64,000 bases of DNA from assembly GCA_035690495.1 (NCBI GenBank), contig DASSKK010000089.1, positions 1 to 64,000 of the forward strand. The letters run 5' to 3'. Position numbers and translations under genes: made by a program. Positions 34,553 through 43,456 of this stretch are shown in pieces. Each line of letters starts with the position of its first letter. Within the stretch, counting starts at the first letter, position 1. Origin of the DNA: DASSKK01 sp035690495 (GTDB lineage: Bacteria > Actinomycetota > Actinomycetes > Propionibacteriales > Nocardioidaceae). The notes beneath the pieces were generated by a model. That model saw nothing but the letters and a program-made list of their open reading frames with translations, had not been told where the DNA came from and searched no databases.

Positions 34553-35913
34553 ATGGCAGCCGCGACCGCGTGCCCGAAGCGCAGCAGGTTGTCCGGGTCG
34601 TAGGCGGCCTTGACCCGCTGGAGCCGCGCATAGCCCTCCGCCGTCCATGGCCGGGCCCGGTCCGCGTCGCTGTGCACGACCCCGTGAAGGTTCACCATCG
34701 AACGTCCGGTGGAGTAGGGGGCCAGGTCGGCGACCAGACCGTCGATGGCGGTCGGCACAGCCTCGGCCACCGGCGGCACCATCATCCCGATCAGGATCAG
34801 TGCGAAGGCCGCGTCACGGTCGCCGAGTGCGTCCGGGACGTCGGCCGGCCGGGACAGCGCCCCGCCGAGATGCCGCAGCTCCACGGAGAGGAGTGGACAG
34901 CCCGATTCCGGGCCCGCGTGCTCGAGCAGCACGTCGATGGCGCCCGCCGGGAGATCGCGAAGCAGCGAGCTGCCCTCGTTGGCGGGCACCGGATGGTCGG
35001 GATCCTGGTGCACCCGGTCCAGGGCGGCGTACGGCATCGGCTCCACCGAGTCCAGCAGCACCGGTGCCGCCGCTCGCATCGGCGCGAGAATGCGCGCACC
35101 CTCTGCCTCGACGCCCACGAACGTGGCGCGCAGGTGCACGACGAACTGGCCGCGGAGCGGCTCGGGGATCTCGGGGAACGGCGGCAGCCGCAGGAGCGCG
35201 AGGGAGCTGGCGAACGTCTCCGGCAGCGTCGGCACCCACCGGGCGTACGCCGTCAGCAGCTCCGCAGCGTGGGAACCGTCGTAGAAGATCCCGCCGCCGT
35301 ACACGTCGGAGAGCTCGACCAGGTCGAAGACCATCGACGTGACGATCCCGACGTTGCCCTTGCCGCCCCGCAACGCCCATGCCAGGTCGGAGCCCTCCCG
35401 GACGTCCACCTGCCGGATCTCGCCGTCGCCGGTGACCACCTCGAAGCTGCGTACGTGGTCCGCGGCGTAGCCGAACCGTCTGCCGAGGACAGGGAGCCCG
35501 CCACCCAGCGTGTAGCCGATCACCCCGACATCCGAGGTGGAACCGCACAGCCCGCTCAACCCGTAGGGCGCGGCTGCGTCGAGCAGTGCCCGCCATCGCA
35601 CTCCGGGGCCGACGCGCGCGGTCCTGTTCCCGGGGTCGACCTCGATGTCCAGCATCGCCTTCGTGCTCACCAGCACACCATGCGTGATCGGCGTGCCGGG
35701 GCCGTGGCCGGTGGCCTGCACCCCCACGGGAAGGGCGCGCTCGCCGGCCCACCGCATCGCGGCGGCGACGTCTTCGGCGCAGGTGGCGGCCACCACCACA
35801 TCCGGCGAGTGCGCGAACGCCAGGTTGAAGGTGGCGACCTCCTCCGCGTACCCCTCGTCCCGCGGCTGCAGCACTGCTCCCCGCACCTTCTCGGACAGCT
35901 CACCGACATCCAT
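34540..35913 (-). CDS. FAD-binding oxidoreductase (BBE/berberine-bridge type)
   Basis: A 457-aa flavoprotein of the PCMH/VAO family. The FAD fold is seen in VQATGHGPGTPITHGVLVST and GSTSDVGVIGYTLGGGLP, and the C-terminal BBE motif as AAYDPDNLLRFGHAV. The usual bicovalent pattern (His plus Cys) could be met by GHG and by Cys in LSGLCGSTSD, so a 6-S-cysteinyl, 8-alpha-histidyl FAD is possible. ATG 35913 has AGGAGGAG upstream. Such enzymes oxidise sugars, alkaloids or polyketides; here the substrate is unknown. It is divergent from a LuxR-type regulator across 142 bases, which may control it. Confidence 0.89.
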   Translation of the reverse strand: MDVGELSEKVRGAVLQPRDEGYAEEVATFNLAFAHSPDVVVAATCAEDVAAAMRWAGERALPVGVQATGHGPGTPITHGVLVSTKAMLDIEVDPGNRTARVGPGVRWRALLDAAAPYGLSGLCGSTSDVGVIGYTLGGGLPVLGRRFGYAADHVRSFEVVTGDGEIRQVDVREGSDLAWALRGGKGNVGIVTSMVFDLVELSDVYGGGIFYDGSHAAELLTAYARWVPTLPETFASSLALLRLPPFPEIPEPLRGQFVVHLRATFVGVEAEGARILAPMRAAAPVLLDSVEPMPYAALDRVHQDPDHPVPANEGSSLLRDLPAGAIDVLLEHAGPESGCPLLSVELRHLGGALSRPADVPDALGDRDAAFALILIGMMVPPVAEAVPTAIDGLVADLAPYSTGRSMVNLHGVVHSDADRARPWTAEGYARLQRVKAAYDPDNLLRFGHAVAAAIPVS

Positions 35914-36055
35914 CTCCGACTCCTCCTGACGTAGGTCGAGCCCGAGACGAATGTGAGGATCACACCACGACCGCGTGGCCCGCATCGGGGAATCCCCCTA
36001 AGTCGCACCCCCGTTTCCAGCGACACGGGGACCGGGCGAGGGGCACACTGTCGAG

Positions 36056-37702
36056 GTGGACCTCGAGGCGAGCGTGGGACTGCGCATCCGCGCCGACGAG
36101 CTCGGGTCCGCGCGACGCGACCTCGAACTCCTCGCCGTGCAGCAGCCGGGCCCCGTGGTCTCGATGGCGCTGGGGCTGATCGCGTTCCTCGACGCCGACT
36201 TCCCGACGTCGCGCGAGCATCTGGAGTCGGCCTTTCTCGGCTTCCGCGCCGAGGGCCGGACCCGGCGGGCCGCGATCGCGGCGAGCCACCTGGGCAGGCT
36301 GGCCGCTTCAGGGCTCGGCAACGACCTGGTCGCTGCCGGCTGGCACGCCCGTGCGCTCCGTCTGCTCGGCGACGACGACTGCGTGGAGCGGGGCTGGGTG
36401 GCCCTCACGCTGCTCGGCTGCTCGGTCGCCAGCGCCGACGACCTCTCCCGGGACAGCGCGCTCGCCCTCGACCTCGCGACGCGGTTCACCGACGTCGATC
36501 TCGAGTGCCGCGCGCTCGCCGACTCCGGGCTCGCGCTGGTCTCGGCCGGGCGCCAGGCGGACGGGCTTGCGCGGCTGGACGAGGCGCTGACGATGTGCCT
36601 GAGCGGCGAGTGCGACAACGTGTGGGTGGTCGGCCAGGTCCAGTGCAGCTTCGTCTCCGCCTGCGAACGTCTCGGCGACCTGCCCCGGTTGCAGGACTGG
36701 ATGTCGGCCACCCAGGACCGTGGCCGGGCAGGCTCCGGTCCACCGGCCGTGCTGGTCACGCACTGCCAGATCGCCTTCGGCTCCCTGCTGTGCCAAGCGG
36801 GACGCTGGTCGCAGGCCGACGAGGAGCTGCGGGCGTCGGTCCGCCGCAGCCAGGACCGACATGCGGACCAGACGGCAGAGGCGCGGGCCTCTCTCGCCGA
36901 GCTCCGGATTCATCAGGGCCGCTGCGCAGAGGCGGCCGACCTGCTCGACGGTCTGCACGACGCGAAGCAGGCACAGGCGGCGCTCTGCCTGCTGCATCAC
37001 GTGCGTGGCGACCACGACCTTGCGGTGGCGACCGGCCGCTCGGCCGTGCGGGAGCTGTCCGGCGACGCCCTGCGCGGTGCCCGACTGCTGGCTCTGCTGG
37101 TTGCCTCGGAGCTGGCACGGGGCTGCGTGCCGGCGGCGCGCGAGCTGGCCGGTGAGCTGACCCGGACGGCGCGCGCCACAACCTGCCGGCCGGTACGCGC
37201 CCACGCCGCACTCGCCTCGGCCCGTGTCGCCCTCGCCGAGGGGTCTCTCCGGGACGCGCTCTCGCTGCTGGCGGACGCGCTCCGGGTGCTCGGTGACGGC
37301 TGGCCGCTCCAGGCCGCCGAGTGCCGACTCGCGCTGGGACAGGCACTCGCCGCCACCGACCCGGCCGCCGCGGCCAACGAGGCCCGTCTCGCCCTGGCCG
37401 TGCTCGGGCCGATCGGCTCCCGTCACCGGGCCGAAGCCCAAGACCTGCTGCACCGCCTCGGCAGGCCCGAGGACCCGCCGGCCGGCCCGTTGACCGTGCT
37501 CACCGCCCGCGAGCGCGAGGTGCTCGGGCTGCTCGGTGCCGGGCTGTCCAACCCCGAGATCGCCCGGCGCCTGGTGATCTCCCCGAAGACCGCCGAGCAC
37601 CACGTCGGGGCGATCATGAAGAAGCTGCAGGTGCGCAGCCGCAGCGAGGCGGCCGTCCTGGCGGTCACCGGGCTCTCGCCACGCGCCTCAGCGACGCAGT
37701 GA
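36056..37702 (+). CDS. LuxR-family transcriptional regulator with TPR-like N-terminal region
   Basis: A 548-aa regulator. The C-terminal HTH (about residues 482-535: LTAREREVLGLLGAGLSNPEIA, then RRLVISPKTAEHH) is a clean LuxR/GerE domain. The long N-terminus is a run of alpha-helical repeats resembling MalT or TPR arrays (ALA-rich helices about 34-40 residues apart), without the AAA ATPase part seen in full LAL regulators. It is thus a truncated LAL-type or a TPR-LuxR form. GTG 36056 is six bases after CACACT, a weak -10. It is divergent from the FAD oxidase. The 3' end overlaps the convergent barrel gene by 15 bases. Confidence 0.85.
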   Translation: MDLEASVGLRIRADELGSARRDLELLAVQQPGPVVSMALGLIAFLDADFPTSREHLESAFLGFRAEGRTRRAAIAASHLGRLAASGLGNDLVAAGWHARALRLLGDDDCVERGWVALTLLGCSVASADDLSRDSALALDLATRFTDVDLECRALADSGLALVSAGRQADGLARLDEALTMCLSGECDNVWVVGQVQCSFVSACERLGDLPRLQDWMSATQDRGRAGSGPPAVLVTHCQIAFGSLLCQAGRWSQADEELRASVRRSQDRHADQTAEARASLAELRIHQGRCAEAADLLDGLHDAKQAQAALCLLHHVRGDHDLAVATGRSAVRELSGDALRGARLLALLVASELARGCVPAARELAGELTRTARATTCRPVRAHAALASARVALAEGSLRDALSLLADALRVLGDGWPLQAAECRLALGQALAATDPAAAANEARLALAVLGPIGSRHRAEAQDLLHRLGRPEDPPAGPLTVLTAREREVLGLLGAGLSNPEIARRLVISPKTAEHHVGAIMKKLQVRSRSEAAVLAVTGLSPRASATQ

Positions 37703-38791
37703 CCCGGTCGCCACGCCGCCGGGCTCCGGCGTCCAGCAGCCGCATTCCAGCCCGATCGGCGCGAACCCGGCCGGCAGCGTGCTGCCCCGGAAGATGTCCG
37801 ACCCGCCGGTGGTGCACGTCAGCGCGTCGACGGCGAGGACCACGGCCGCGGCGGTGTACGTCGTGTGCTCGACAGGCCAGATGGCGTGGTCGGCGTACAC
37901 GTAGCCGGTCCAGTAGCCGCCGGACTCGTCCCGCAGACGCTGCACGTCCCTCAACAGCTGACGGGCCGCGTCCCTGTCCCCCAACGCGTCGAGGGCGAGG
38001 GCGAGCTCGCAGGTCTCCGCACCGGTCACCCACGGGTTGGTGTCCACGCAGCGCACTCCGAGCCCCGGGACCACGAAATCGTCCCAGCGTGCCGCGAGCA
38101 GGGCCTGGCCCTGCGTTCCGCGGACGGCGCCGCCCAGCACCGGGTAGTACCAGTCCATCGAGAACCACGACTTGTCTGCGAACCGGTCCGGGTGGACGCT
38201 CAGCGCGTGCTCGAGCCGGCCCGCGGCGAGCTCCCAGTCCGGCTGCGGCGCATCCATCAGGTCGGCCAGCGCGAGCCCTGCGCGCAGCGCGTGGAAGAGG
38301 CTGGCGCTGCCGGTCAGCAGAGCCTCCCGAGCCTCGTGCCCGTGCTCGTCGCGAACCCAGGAGATCCCGCCGAAGCCGAGCTGCAGGGCGACGACGAGCT
38401 CCAGCGCCCGGTGCACAGCCGGCCACATCCGGCGCACAAAGGCCTGGTCGCGACGCACCAGCCAGTGGTGCCACACCCCGACGGCGAGGTAGCCGGCCAT
38501 GTTGGACTCCGCGCTGGCGTCCTCGACCGTGCCGGCGATCAGCCGGGTCGGCCAGGAGCCGTCGCCACGCTGAGTGGACAGGCACCAGTCATAGGCGTGC
38601 CCGGCGGCGTCGGGCTGGCCGCCGACCAGCAGCGCCATCGCCGCCTCGACGTGGTTCCAGGCGTCCGTCGCACCGCCGGCGGTTGTCGGGATCGCGCCGT
38701 CCGGCTCCTGTACGGCCGCGATGGACGCCGCCGTCCGCGCCACCGCGTCGGCACCCAGCACTCCGGGCAGGCCCGGGATCTCAGTTCGCAC
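37688..38791 (-). CDS. Alpha-barrel (prenyltransferase/six-hairpin-like) protein
   Basis: A 367-aa protein built of alpha-hairpin repeats, often annotated as prenyltransferase because of a loose likeness to terpene cyclase/prenyltransferase barrels. Segments QEPDGAIPTTAGGATDAWNH, STQRGDGSWPTRLI and SGGYWTGYVYADHAIWPVEH fit an alpha/alpha toroid such as glycosidase-like or cyclase-like proteins. Acidic and aromatic residues in these loops could bind sugar, but no catalytic set is certain. GTG 38791 overlaps the methyltransferase end by 11 bases. Operon context with a glycosyltransferase and methyltransferase points to glycan or glycolipid processing. Confidence 0.75.
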   Translation of the reverse strand: MRTEIPGLPGVLGADAVARTAASIAAVQEPDGAIPTTAGGATDAWNHVEAAMALLVGGQPDAAGHAYDWCLSTQRGDGSWPTRLIAGTVEDASAESNMAGYLAVGVWHHWLVRRDQAFVRRMWPAVHRALELVVALQLGFGGISWVRDEHGHEAREALLTGSASLFHALRAGLALADLMDAPQPDWELAAGRLEHALSVHPDRFADKSWFSMDWYYPVLGGAVRGTQGQALLAARWDDFVVPGLGVRCVDTNPWVTGAETCELALALDALGDRDAARQLLRDVQRLRDESGGYWTGYVYADHAIWPVEHTTYTAAAVVLAVDALTCTTGGSDIFRGSTLPAGFAPIGLECGCWTPEPGGVATGSLRR

Positions 38792-39500
38792 CGGGCTTGC
38801 TCAGGTAGACGACGAGGCTCTTGCCGACCAGCGGGTCGAGGACCCGGTCGGCGGCCCGGGTGAGCAGGGGCCTCCGCATGATGTCCCACACGAGCAGCCG
38901 GTGGTAGCTGCGCACCATGGGATGGTCGTCACGGTCCACCCCGACGGCGCACTTCAGCCACCAGTACGGCGCATGCAGGCCGTGCACGTGGGTGTGGCCG
39001 ACGTACTCCAGACCGGCCGCGGCCAGCCGTCCCACCAGCAGGCGGCGGGTGTAGATCCGCACATGGCCGCCCTCGACCTCGTGGTAGGCGCGTGAGAGCG
39101 CCCAGCACACCCGCTCGGGCCCGGCGCGCGGCACGGTGACCGCGATCGTGCCGCCCGGGCGCAGCACCCGGGCCAGCTCCGCGATCGCAGCTTCGTCGTC
39201 GGGGATGTGCTCCAGCACCTCCGCGGCCACCACGCGGTCGAACTCGCTGTCGGCGAACGGGAGCGCCAGCGCGTCGCCCTCCTTGATGTCCGCCTCGGCG
39301 CCCTCGGGCACTTCGCCGGCGGCCCGCATCGCGGCGAACATGTCCAGCACCCCCGCCAGCGCGTCGCCGTCCTGGTCGAACGCGACGACATCCGCCCCGC
39401 GTCGGTAGGCCTCGAACGCGTGCCGCCCTGCGCCGCAGCCCACGTCGAGCACGTGCTCCCCCGCGACCAGCCCCAGCCGGTCGAAGTCGACGGTCAGCAC
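38781..39500 (-). CDS. Class I SAM-dependent methyltransferase (Methyltransf_11 type)
   Basis: A 239-aa methyltransferase: motif I is HVLDVGCGAGRHAFEAYRRG, then VVAFDQDGDALAGV, DALALPFADSEFDRVVAAEVLEHIPD and LRPGGTIAVTVPR. The C-terminal third is longer than in minimal relatives and hydrophobic near YWWLKCAVGV. It overlaps the glycosyltransferase by seven bases (GTGCTGA) and the barrel protein by 11, so the three are translationally coupled. It could methylate a sugar or lipid product of that glycosyltransferase; this is inferred from context only. Confidence 0.9.
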   Translation of the reverse strand: MLTVDFDRLGLVAGEHVLDVGCGAGRHAFEAYRRGADVVAFDQDGDALAGVLDMFAAMRAAGEVPEGAEADIKEGDALALPFADSEFDRVVAAEVLEHIPDDEAAIAELARVLRPGGTIAVTVPRAGPERVCWALSRAYHEVEGGHVRIYTRRLLVGRLAAAGLEYVGHTHVHGLHAPYWWLKCAVGVDRDDHPMVRSYHRLLVWDIMRRPLLTRAADRVLDPLVGKSLVVYLSKPGAN

Positions 39501-40747
39501 GACGGGCCCCCGCCGTCGGTTGAGCCTGTCGAAACCAGCTCCTCGTAGACGGCTGCCGTGGCCGTCGCGACGGCCCGCCAGCTGTAGAGCTCCCGAACCC
39601 GCCGCTGTCCGGCCGCGCCCATCGCCGCCCGTCGTCGCGCATCGTCAAGCAGGTCGCGCAGCGTCAGCGCAAGGGCCCCCGCGTCACCGGGCGGCACCAG
39701 GTCGGCGCACTCGCCGTCCGGGCCGACCACCTCGGGGAGCGCACCGGCCCGGCTGACCACCAGCGGCGTGCGGCATGCCATCGCCTCCACCGTGGGCAGC
39801 GAGAAGCCCTCGTACAGGGACGGCACGCAGGCGACCTCGGCCGAGCCCACCAGCGCCGCGAGCTCGCTGTCGGGCACGCCGTACACGAATCGCACCGAGT
39901 CGGAGATCGACAGCCGGTCGAGCGTGCGCTCGGTCGCCCCGCCCGGGGTGGGCCGGGAGACCAGCAGCAGCTCGACGTCGCGCTCGGTGCGCAGCTTCGC
40001 GAACGCCTCCAGCAACGTGCCCGTCCCCTTGATCGGGGAGTCCGTGCTGGCCATGGCGACGATCCGGCCCGGCACCCGCGGGGCGGTCGGCGGCGCGAAC
40101 ACGTCGTCGACGCCGAGCGGCACCACGCGGATCCTCCCGGGATCGACGCCGAAGTCGGTCGCGATGTCGTCGGCGGAGCTGTGGGAGACGGTCAGGATCG
40201 CGGGAAGCCCCCGGGCCACCCGCCGTTGCATGCCGACGAAGCCGTACCAGCGGCGGGTGGTGAGCCGGTCGCGGAGACCGCGGGCCGCCGCGAGGTCGAC
40301 GAGCCGGTCCCGGGTGATCGGGTGGTGGATGGTGGCGAGCAGAGGCAGCCCTGCGGCGGCGATGTCGAGCAGGCCGGTGCCGAGGCTCTGGTTGTCGTGG
40401 ACGACGTCGAAGTCGTGCCGGCGCTCGGCGAGGATCCTCGCCACCCGGTGGCTGAACGTCCGCGGCTCCGGGAAGCCCGCGGTCCACATCGTGGCGACCT
40501 CGAGCAGGTCCCATCGGTCGCGGATCTCGCGAGGGTGCGGGGTGCGGAACGGGTCCGGCTCCCGGTAGAGGTCCAGGCTCGGCACCTTGGTCAGTCGCAC
40601 CCCGGGATCGAGCTCTGGGTAGGGCTGTCCGGAGAGCACCTCGACGGTGTGGCCCAGCGCGTCCAGCTCCCGGGACAGGTGCCTGACGTAGACGCCCTGG
40701 CCACCGCAGTGCGGCTTGCTGCGGTAGGACAGCAGAGCGACGCGCAC
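39494..40747 (-). CDS. Glycosyltransferase family 4
   Basis: A 417-aa GT-B retaining glycosyltransferase. The N-terminal domain begins VALLSYRSKPHCGGQGVYVRHLSRELDALGH, where GGQGVYV is the donor-fold glycine loop; the C-terminal domain has IKGTGTLLEAFAKL, the EGFSLPTVEAMACRTPLVVS motif (EX7E) and ALPEVVG. Length is typical. GTG 40747 has AGAGGGG upstream. The last residues VSTGSTDGGGPS are encoded by the dispersed 19-bp repeat, so that element has supplied the C-terminus. The gene leads an operon that is divergent from kstR across a KstR-like operator. Confidence 0.92.
   Translation of the reverse strand: MRVALLSYRSKPHCGGQGVYVRHLSRELDALGHTVEVLSGQPYPELDPGVRLTKVPSLDLYREPDPFRTPHPREIRDRWDLLEVATMWTAGFPEPRTFSHRVARILAERRHDFDVVHDNQSLGTGLLDIAAAGLPLLATIHHPITRDRLVDLAAARGLRDRLTTRRWYGFVGMQRRVARGLPAILTVSHSSADDIATDFGVDPGRIRVVPLGVDDVFAPPTAPRVPGRIVAMASTDSPIKGTGTLLEAFAKLRTERDVELLLVSRPTPGGATERTLDRLSISDSVRFVYGVPDSELAALVGSAEVACVPSLYEGFSLPTVEAMACRTPLVVSRAGALPEVVGPDGECADLVPPGDAGALALTLRDLLDDARRRAAMGAAGQRRVRELYSWRAVATATAAVYEELVSTGSTDGGGPSC
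39518..39536 (-). repeat. Dispersed 19-bp repeat, copy 3, inside a coding end
   Basis: GGTTTCGACAGGCTCAACC on the minus strand, followed by GACGGCGGG as at copy 1. It encodes part of the C-terminal tail of the glycosyltransferase. Confidence 0.6.
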
Positions 40748-40799
40748 ACCGACCCCTCTCGACCTGCCGACGACACTGCAACGGAACCGGCACGGAACT

Positions 40800-40817
40800 G
40801 GAACGTGTTCCTAGTAT
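40800..40817. promoter_or_regulatory. KstR-type operator and kstR promoter
   Basis: GGAACGTGTTCC (40800-40811) has the TnnAACnnGTTnn core that KstR recognises in mycobacteria and sits directly against a good -10 hexamer, TAGTAT (40812-40817). It lies 53 bases upstream of the divergent glycosyltransferase gene, so one site could control both directions. Confidence 0.7.
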
Positions 40818-40827
40818 GCCGTGAGCG

Positions 40828-41454
40828 ATGTTAGCCTCGACCCCCGTGAGCGGTACGACGCCCACGGGTCGCCTCGACGCCGAGGGGCCCGGCTCGCCCG
40901 CGCAGCGCGAACGTCGCCGCCGGATCCTGGCAGCCGCACGCGATCTCGCCTCCGCAGGCGGGTTCGAGCAGATGCAGATGCGCACCGTCGCGGAGCGTGC
41001 CGACGTCGCACTCGGCACCTTGTACCGCTACTTCCCGTCCAAGGTGCATCTTCTGGTCAGCGTGCTCGCCCAGGAGTTCGAGGTGGCTCGCCAGCGGCTC
41101 AGCGACACACCGGTTCCCGGCGACTCCGCCGCAGACCGCGTCATGCACGTGATGACAGGCATCACCGGCTCCTTGCAACGTGATCCCCACCTGACCGAGG
41201 CGCTGACGCGGGCGTTCATGTTCGCCGACGCCTCCGTGGCCGAGGAGAGCCACGTCGTCGCCCGGCAGGTCATCGCGATTCTCACCGACGCGATGTCAGC
41301 CCGGCCCGACCCGTCCGATCGTGAGGTGGCCATCGCCAAGGTGATCGCCGACGTCTGGCTGGCGAACCTGGTCCAGTGGGTCACCGGCCGGACTTCCGCC
41401 GGCGACGTCCAGGAGTCACTCGAGACGGCCGTCCGCCTCCTGCTCCGCCCCTGA
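40828..41454 (+). CDS. kstR: TetR-family regulator, KstR-like (sterol/cholesterol catabolism repressor)
   Basis: A 208-aa TetR regulator. The HTH region (ARDLASAGGFEQMQMRTVAER then ADVALGTLYRYFPSKVHLLVS) matches mycobacterial KstR closely, as do the ligand-domain segments LTEALTRAFMFADASVAEES and VIADVWLANLVQWVTGR. KstR is released from DNA by 3-oxocholestenoyl-CoA-like ligands and controls sterol catabolism. Start is uncertain: ATG 40828 lies ten bases after TAGTAT; GTG 40846 is also in frame, eight bases after TAGCCT, and would trim six residues. A KstR-type dyad just upstream supports autoregulation. No steroid-ring genes are in the window. Confidence 0.85.
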   Translation: MLASTPVSGTTPTGRLDAEGPGSPAQRERRRRILAAARDLASAGGFEQMQMRTVAERADVALGTLYRYFPSKVHLLVSVLAQEFEVARQRLSDTPVPGDSAADRVMHVMTGITGSLQRDPHLTEALTRAFMFADASVAEESHVVARQVIAILTDAMSARPDPSDREVAIAKVIADVWLANLVQWVTGRTSAGDVQESLETAVRLLLRP

Positions 41455-41476
41455 GCAACCCATTAGGGTCATGCTC

Positions 41477-42367
41477 GTGACCACAGCCGCCGAGACGGGC
41501 TTCCGGCTCCCCCGGGACACCGCCGGGCGCATCGAGGCCCGCGTCGCCAGCTTCTGCCGGACCGGCGGGGAGGACGCGTCGGTGTCAGTGTGGGTCTGCG
41601 GGCTGGAGACGAGGGAGCCTGCGTACGCACGGGAGGCCGAGTCGGACCACTACGCAGCCAGCACGATGAAGCTGCCGTTGCTGGTCGCGGCCTACCGGCG
41701 ACACGAGCGGGGCGAGCTGGACCTGGACAGGCCGGTGCCGGTGCACAACGACTTCCGGTCCGCGCTGGACGGCACGCCGTACTCCATGCGCCAGGACTAC
41801 GACCAGGACGACGAGACGTGGGAGGCGATCGGGGAGGAGCTCGCCCTGCGCGAGCTGGCCAGGCGCGCGATCGTGCAGTCGGGCAACCTGGCCACGAACC
41901 TGCTGCTCGAGCGGGTGGGTGCCGGTGAGGTCGCCACCGTGCTCACCGACGCCGGCTGCTCGGGGAAGACCCTGCTTCCCCGCGGCATCGAGGACTTCGC
42001 GGCCCGGGAGGGTGGTCTGGAGAACCGGGTCACCGCCGCCGACCTCGGACGGCTGATGCACGCTCTTGCGCGCGGTGAGCTCGCGGAGCCCGAGACCTGC
42101 GCCTCCGCCGAGAGGGTGCTCGCCGCCCAGGAGCACCGGGAGCGGATCCCGGCGGGGCTTCCGGACGGCACCTACTGCGCGAACAAGACTGGCTGGGTGG
42201 ACCGCGTCAACCACGACGTCGGGCTGGTCCGCCCGGAACGGGGTGCGGCGTACGTGCTCGCCGTGTGCACCACCGGCGATGCCGGCAAGGAGGCGGCCAC
42301 CTTGCTGATCGCCGACGTCAGCCGCCTGGTCTGGAAGGCCGGCGGGCTCGACAGGACGCTGGGGTGA
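41477..42367 (+). CDS. Class A beta-lactamase-like serine hydrolase
   Basis: A 296-aa protein with the penicillin-recognising fold. Motif 1 is ASTMKLPLLVA (SxxK), motif 2 is VQSGNLATN (SGN in place of SDN), and motif 3 is CANKTGWVDRVNHD (KTG). No signal peptide precedes the domain, so it appears cytoplasmic, which is unlike a resistance enzyme. GTG 41477 is seven bases after TAGGGT (41464-41469); an ATG two codons earlier (41471) would be inside the leader. The stop overlaps the epimerase start (GTGA). With the next two genes it suits processing of muropeptides, for example as a D,D- or L,D-acting peptidase. Confidence 0.85.
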   Translation: MTTAAETGFRLPRDTAGRIEARVASFCRTGGEDASVSVWVCGLETREPAYAREAESDHYAASTMKLPLLVAAYRRHERGELDLDRPVPVHNDFRSALDGTPYSMRQDYDQDDETWEAIGEELALRELARRAIVQSGNLATNLLLERVGAGEVATVLTDAGCSGKTLLPRGIEDFAAREGGLENRVTAADLGRLMHALARGELAEPETCASAERVLAAQEHRERIPAGLPDGTYCANKTGWVDRVNHDVGLVRPERGAAYVLAVCTTGDAGKEAATLLIADVSRLVWKAGGLDRTLG

Positions 42368-43449
42368 GCCGGATCGTCCGGGTGCTGGCCACCGAGGTCA
42401 GCGCTGCGCTGCACTCGCCGTTCGTGACGGCTCTGCGGCGTACCGAGACCACCGACACCGTCGTGGTGCAGGTGCACGACGACGACGGGCACGTCGGCTT
42501 CGGCGAGGCCCCGCAGGTCTGGCAGGTGACCGGCGAGTCGCTGGCCGGTGCCCGTGCGTGTGTCGAGGGCCCGCTCTCGGCGGTGCTCGTCGGGGCCGAC
42601 CCGGACGACCTGGTCGCGAACTGCCGGCGCATCGCAGCCACGGTCGCCGGCAACCAGGGCGCGAAGGGCGCCCTGGACGTGGGGCTCCACGACCTCGCCG
42701 CCCGCCGTCGCGAGGTGAGCCTGCCGGTGTTCCTCGGGGGTACGACGCTGCGGGTGCCGACCGACGTCACGCTCTCCGCGGGCGACCGCGAGGAGCTGGC
42801 AAGGGCCGCCCGGGAGCGCGTGGCCGACGGGTTCACGGTGCTCAAGACCAAGGTGGGCACCGACCCTGTCGCCGACGTGGAGCGGGTCCGTGCGATCCGC
42901 GCCGACGTCGGTCCGCAGGTGCGGCTGCGCCTGGACGCCAACCAGGGCTGGACGCCCCGGGACGCGGTCCGGGTGATCACCGCGCTGGAGAGCGCCGGCG
43001 CCGATGTCGAGCTGGTCGAGCAGCCGGTCGCCGCAGCAGACCTGGACGGCCTGGCCTGGGTGACCGAGCGAGTGGGCACGCCGGTGATGGCCGACGAGGC
43101 GGTGTACGGCGTGCGCGACCTCGTCGAGGTGATCCGCCGCCGCGCCGCCGACCTGGTGAACGTCAAGCTCGCCAAGAGCGGCGGCCTGTCCGTCGCGCGC
43201 ACCCTGCTGGAGCTCGCCCACTCCCATCAGGTCGGCACCATGGTCGGCTCGATGATGGAGACCCATGTCGGCGTCGGCGCCGCAGCGAGCCTGGCTGCCG
43301 CCTACCCGACGAGCACGGCCTGCGACCTCGACGCCGCCTGGTGGCTGTCCGCCTCGCCGGTCGTCGGCGGGTTGACGTACGACGGTCCGTGGGTGGTGCT
43401 CCCGGACGCACCTGGCCTCGGCATCACCGGTCTGCTGGGGTCTGCGTGA
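42364..43449 (+). CDS. L-Ala-D/L-Glu epimerase (dipeptide epimerase)
   Basis: A 361-aa enolase-superfamily enzyme of the muconate-lactonising subgroup. Catalytic LKTKVG (KxK base), metal ligands in LRLDANQGW, ELVEQPV and VMADEAVYG, and the opposite lysine in VNVKLAKSGGLS are all in place. The short form and these loops fit dipeptide epimerases such as YkfB/YcjG, which turn L-Ala-D-Glu from murein into L-Ala-L-Glu. Neighbours support this: a penicillin-binding-fold hydrolase upstream (GTGA overlap) and an NlpC/P60 peptidase seven bases downstream. Substrate specificity among epimerases cannot be proved from motifs alone. Confidence 0.87.
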   Translation: MSRIVRVLATEVSAALHSPFVTALRRTETTDTVVVQVHDDDGHVGFGEAPQVWQVTGESLAGARACVEGPLSAVLVGADPDDLVANCRRIAATVAGNQGAKGALDVGLHDLAARRREVSLPVFLGGTTLRVPTDVTLSAGDREELARAARERVADGFTVLKTKVGTDPVADVERVRAIRADVGPQVRLRLDANQGWTPRDAVRVITALESAGADVELVEQPVAAADLDGLAWVTERVGTPVMADEAVYGVRDLVEVIRRRAADLVNVKLAKSGGLSVARTLLELAHSHQVGTMVGSMMETHVGVGAAASLAAAYPTSTACDLDAAWWLSASPVVGGLTYDGPWVVLPDAPGLGITGLLGSA

Positions 43450-43456
43450 CGTCGTC

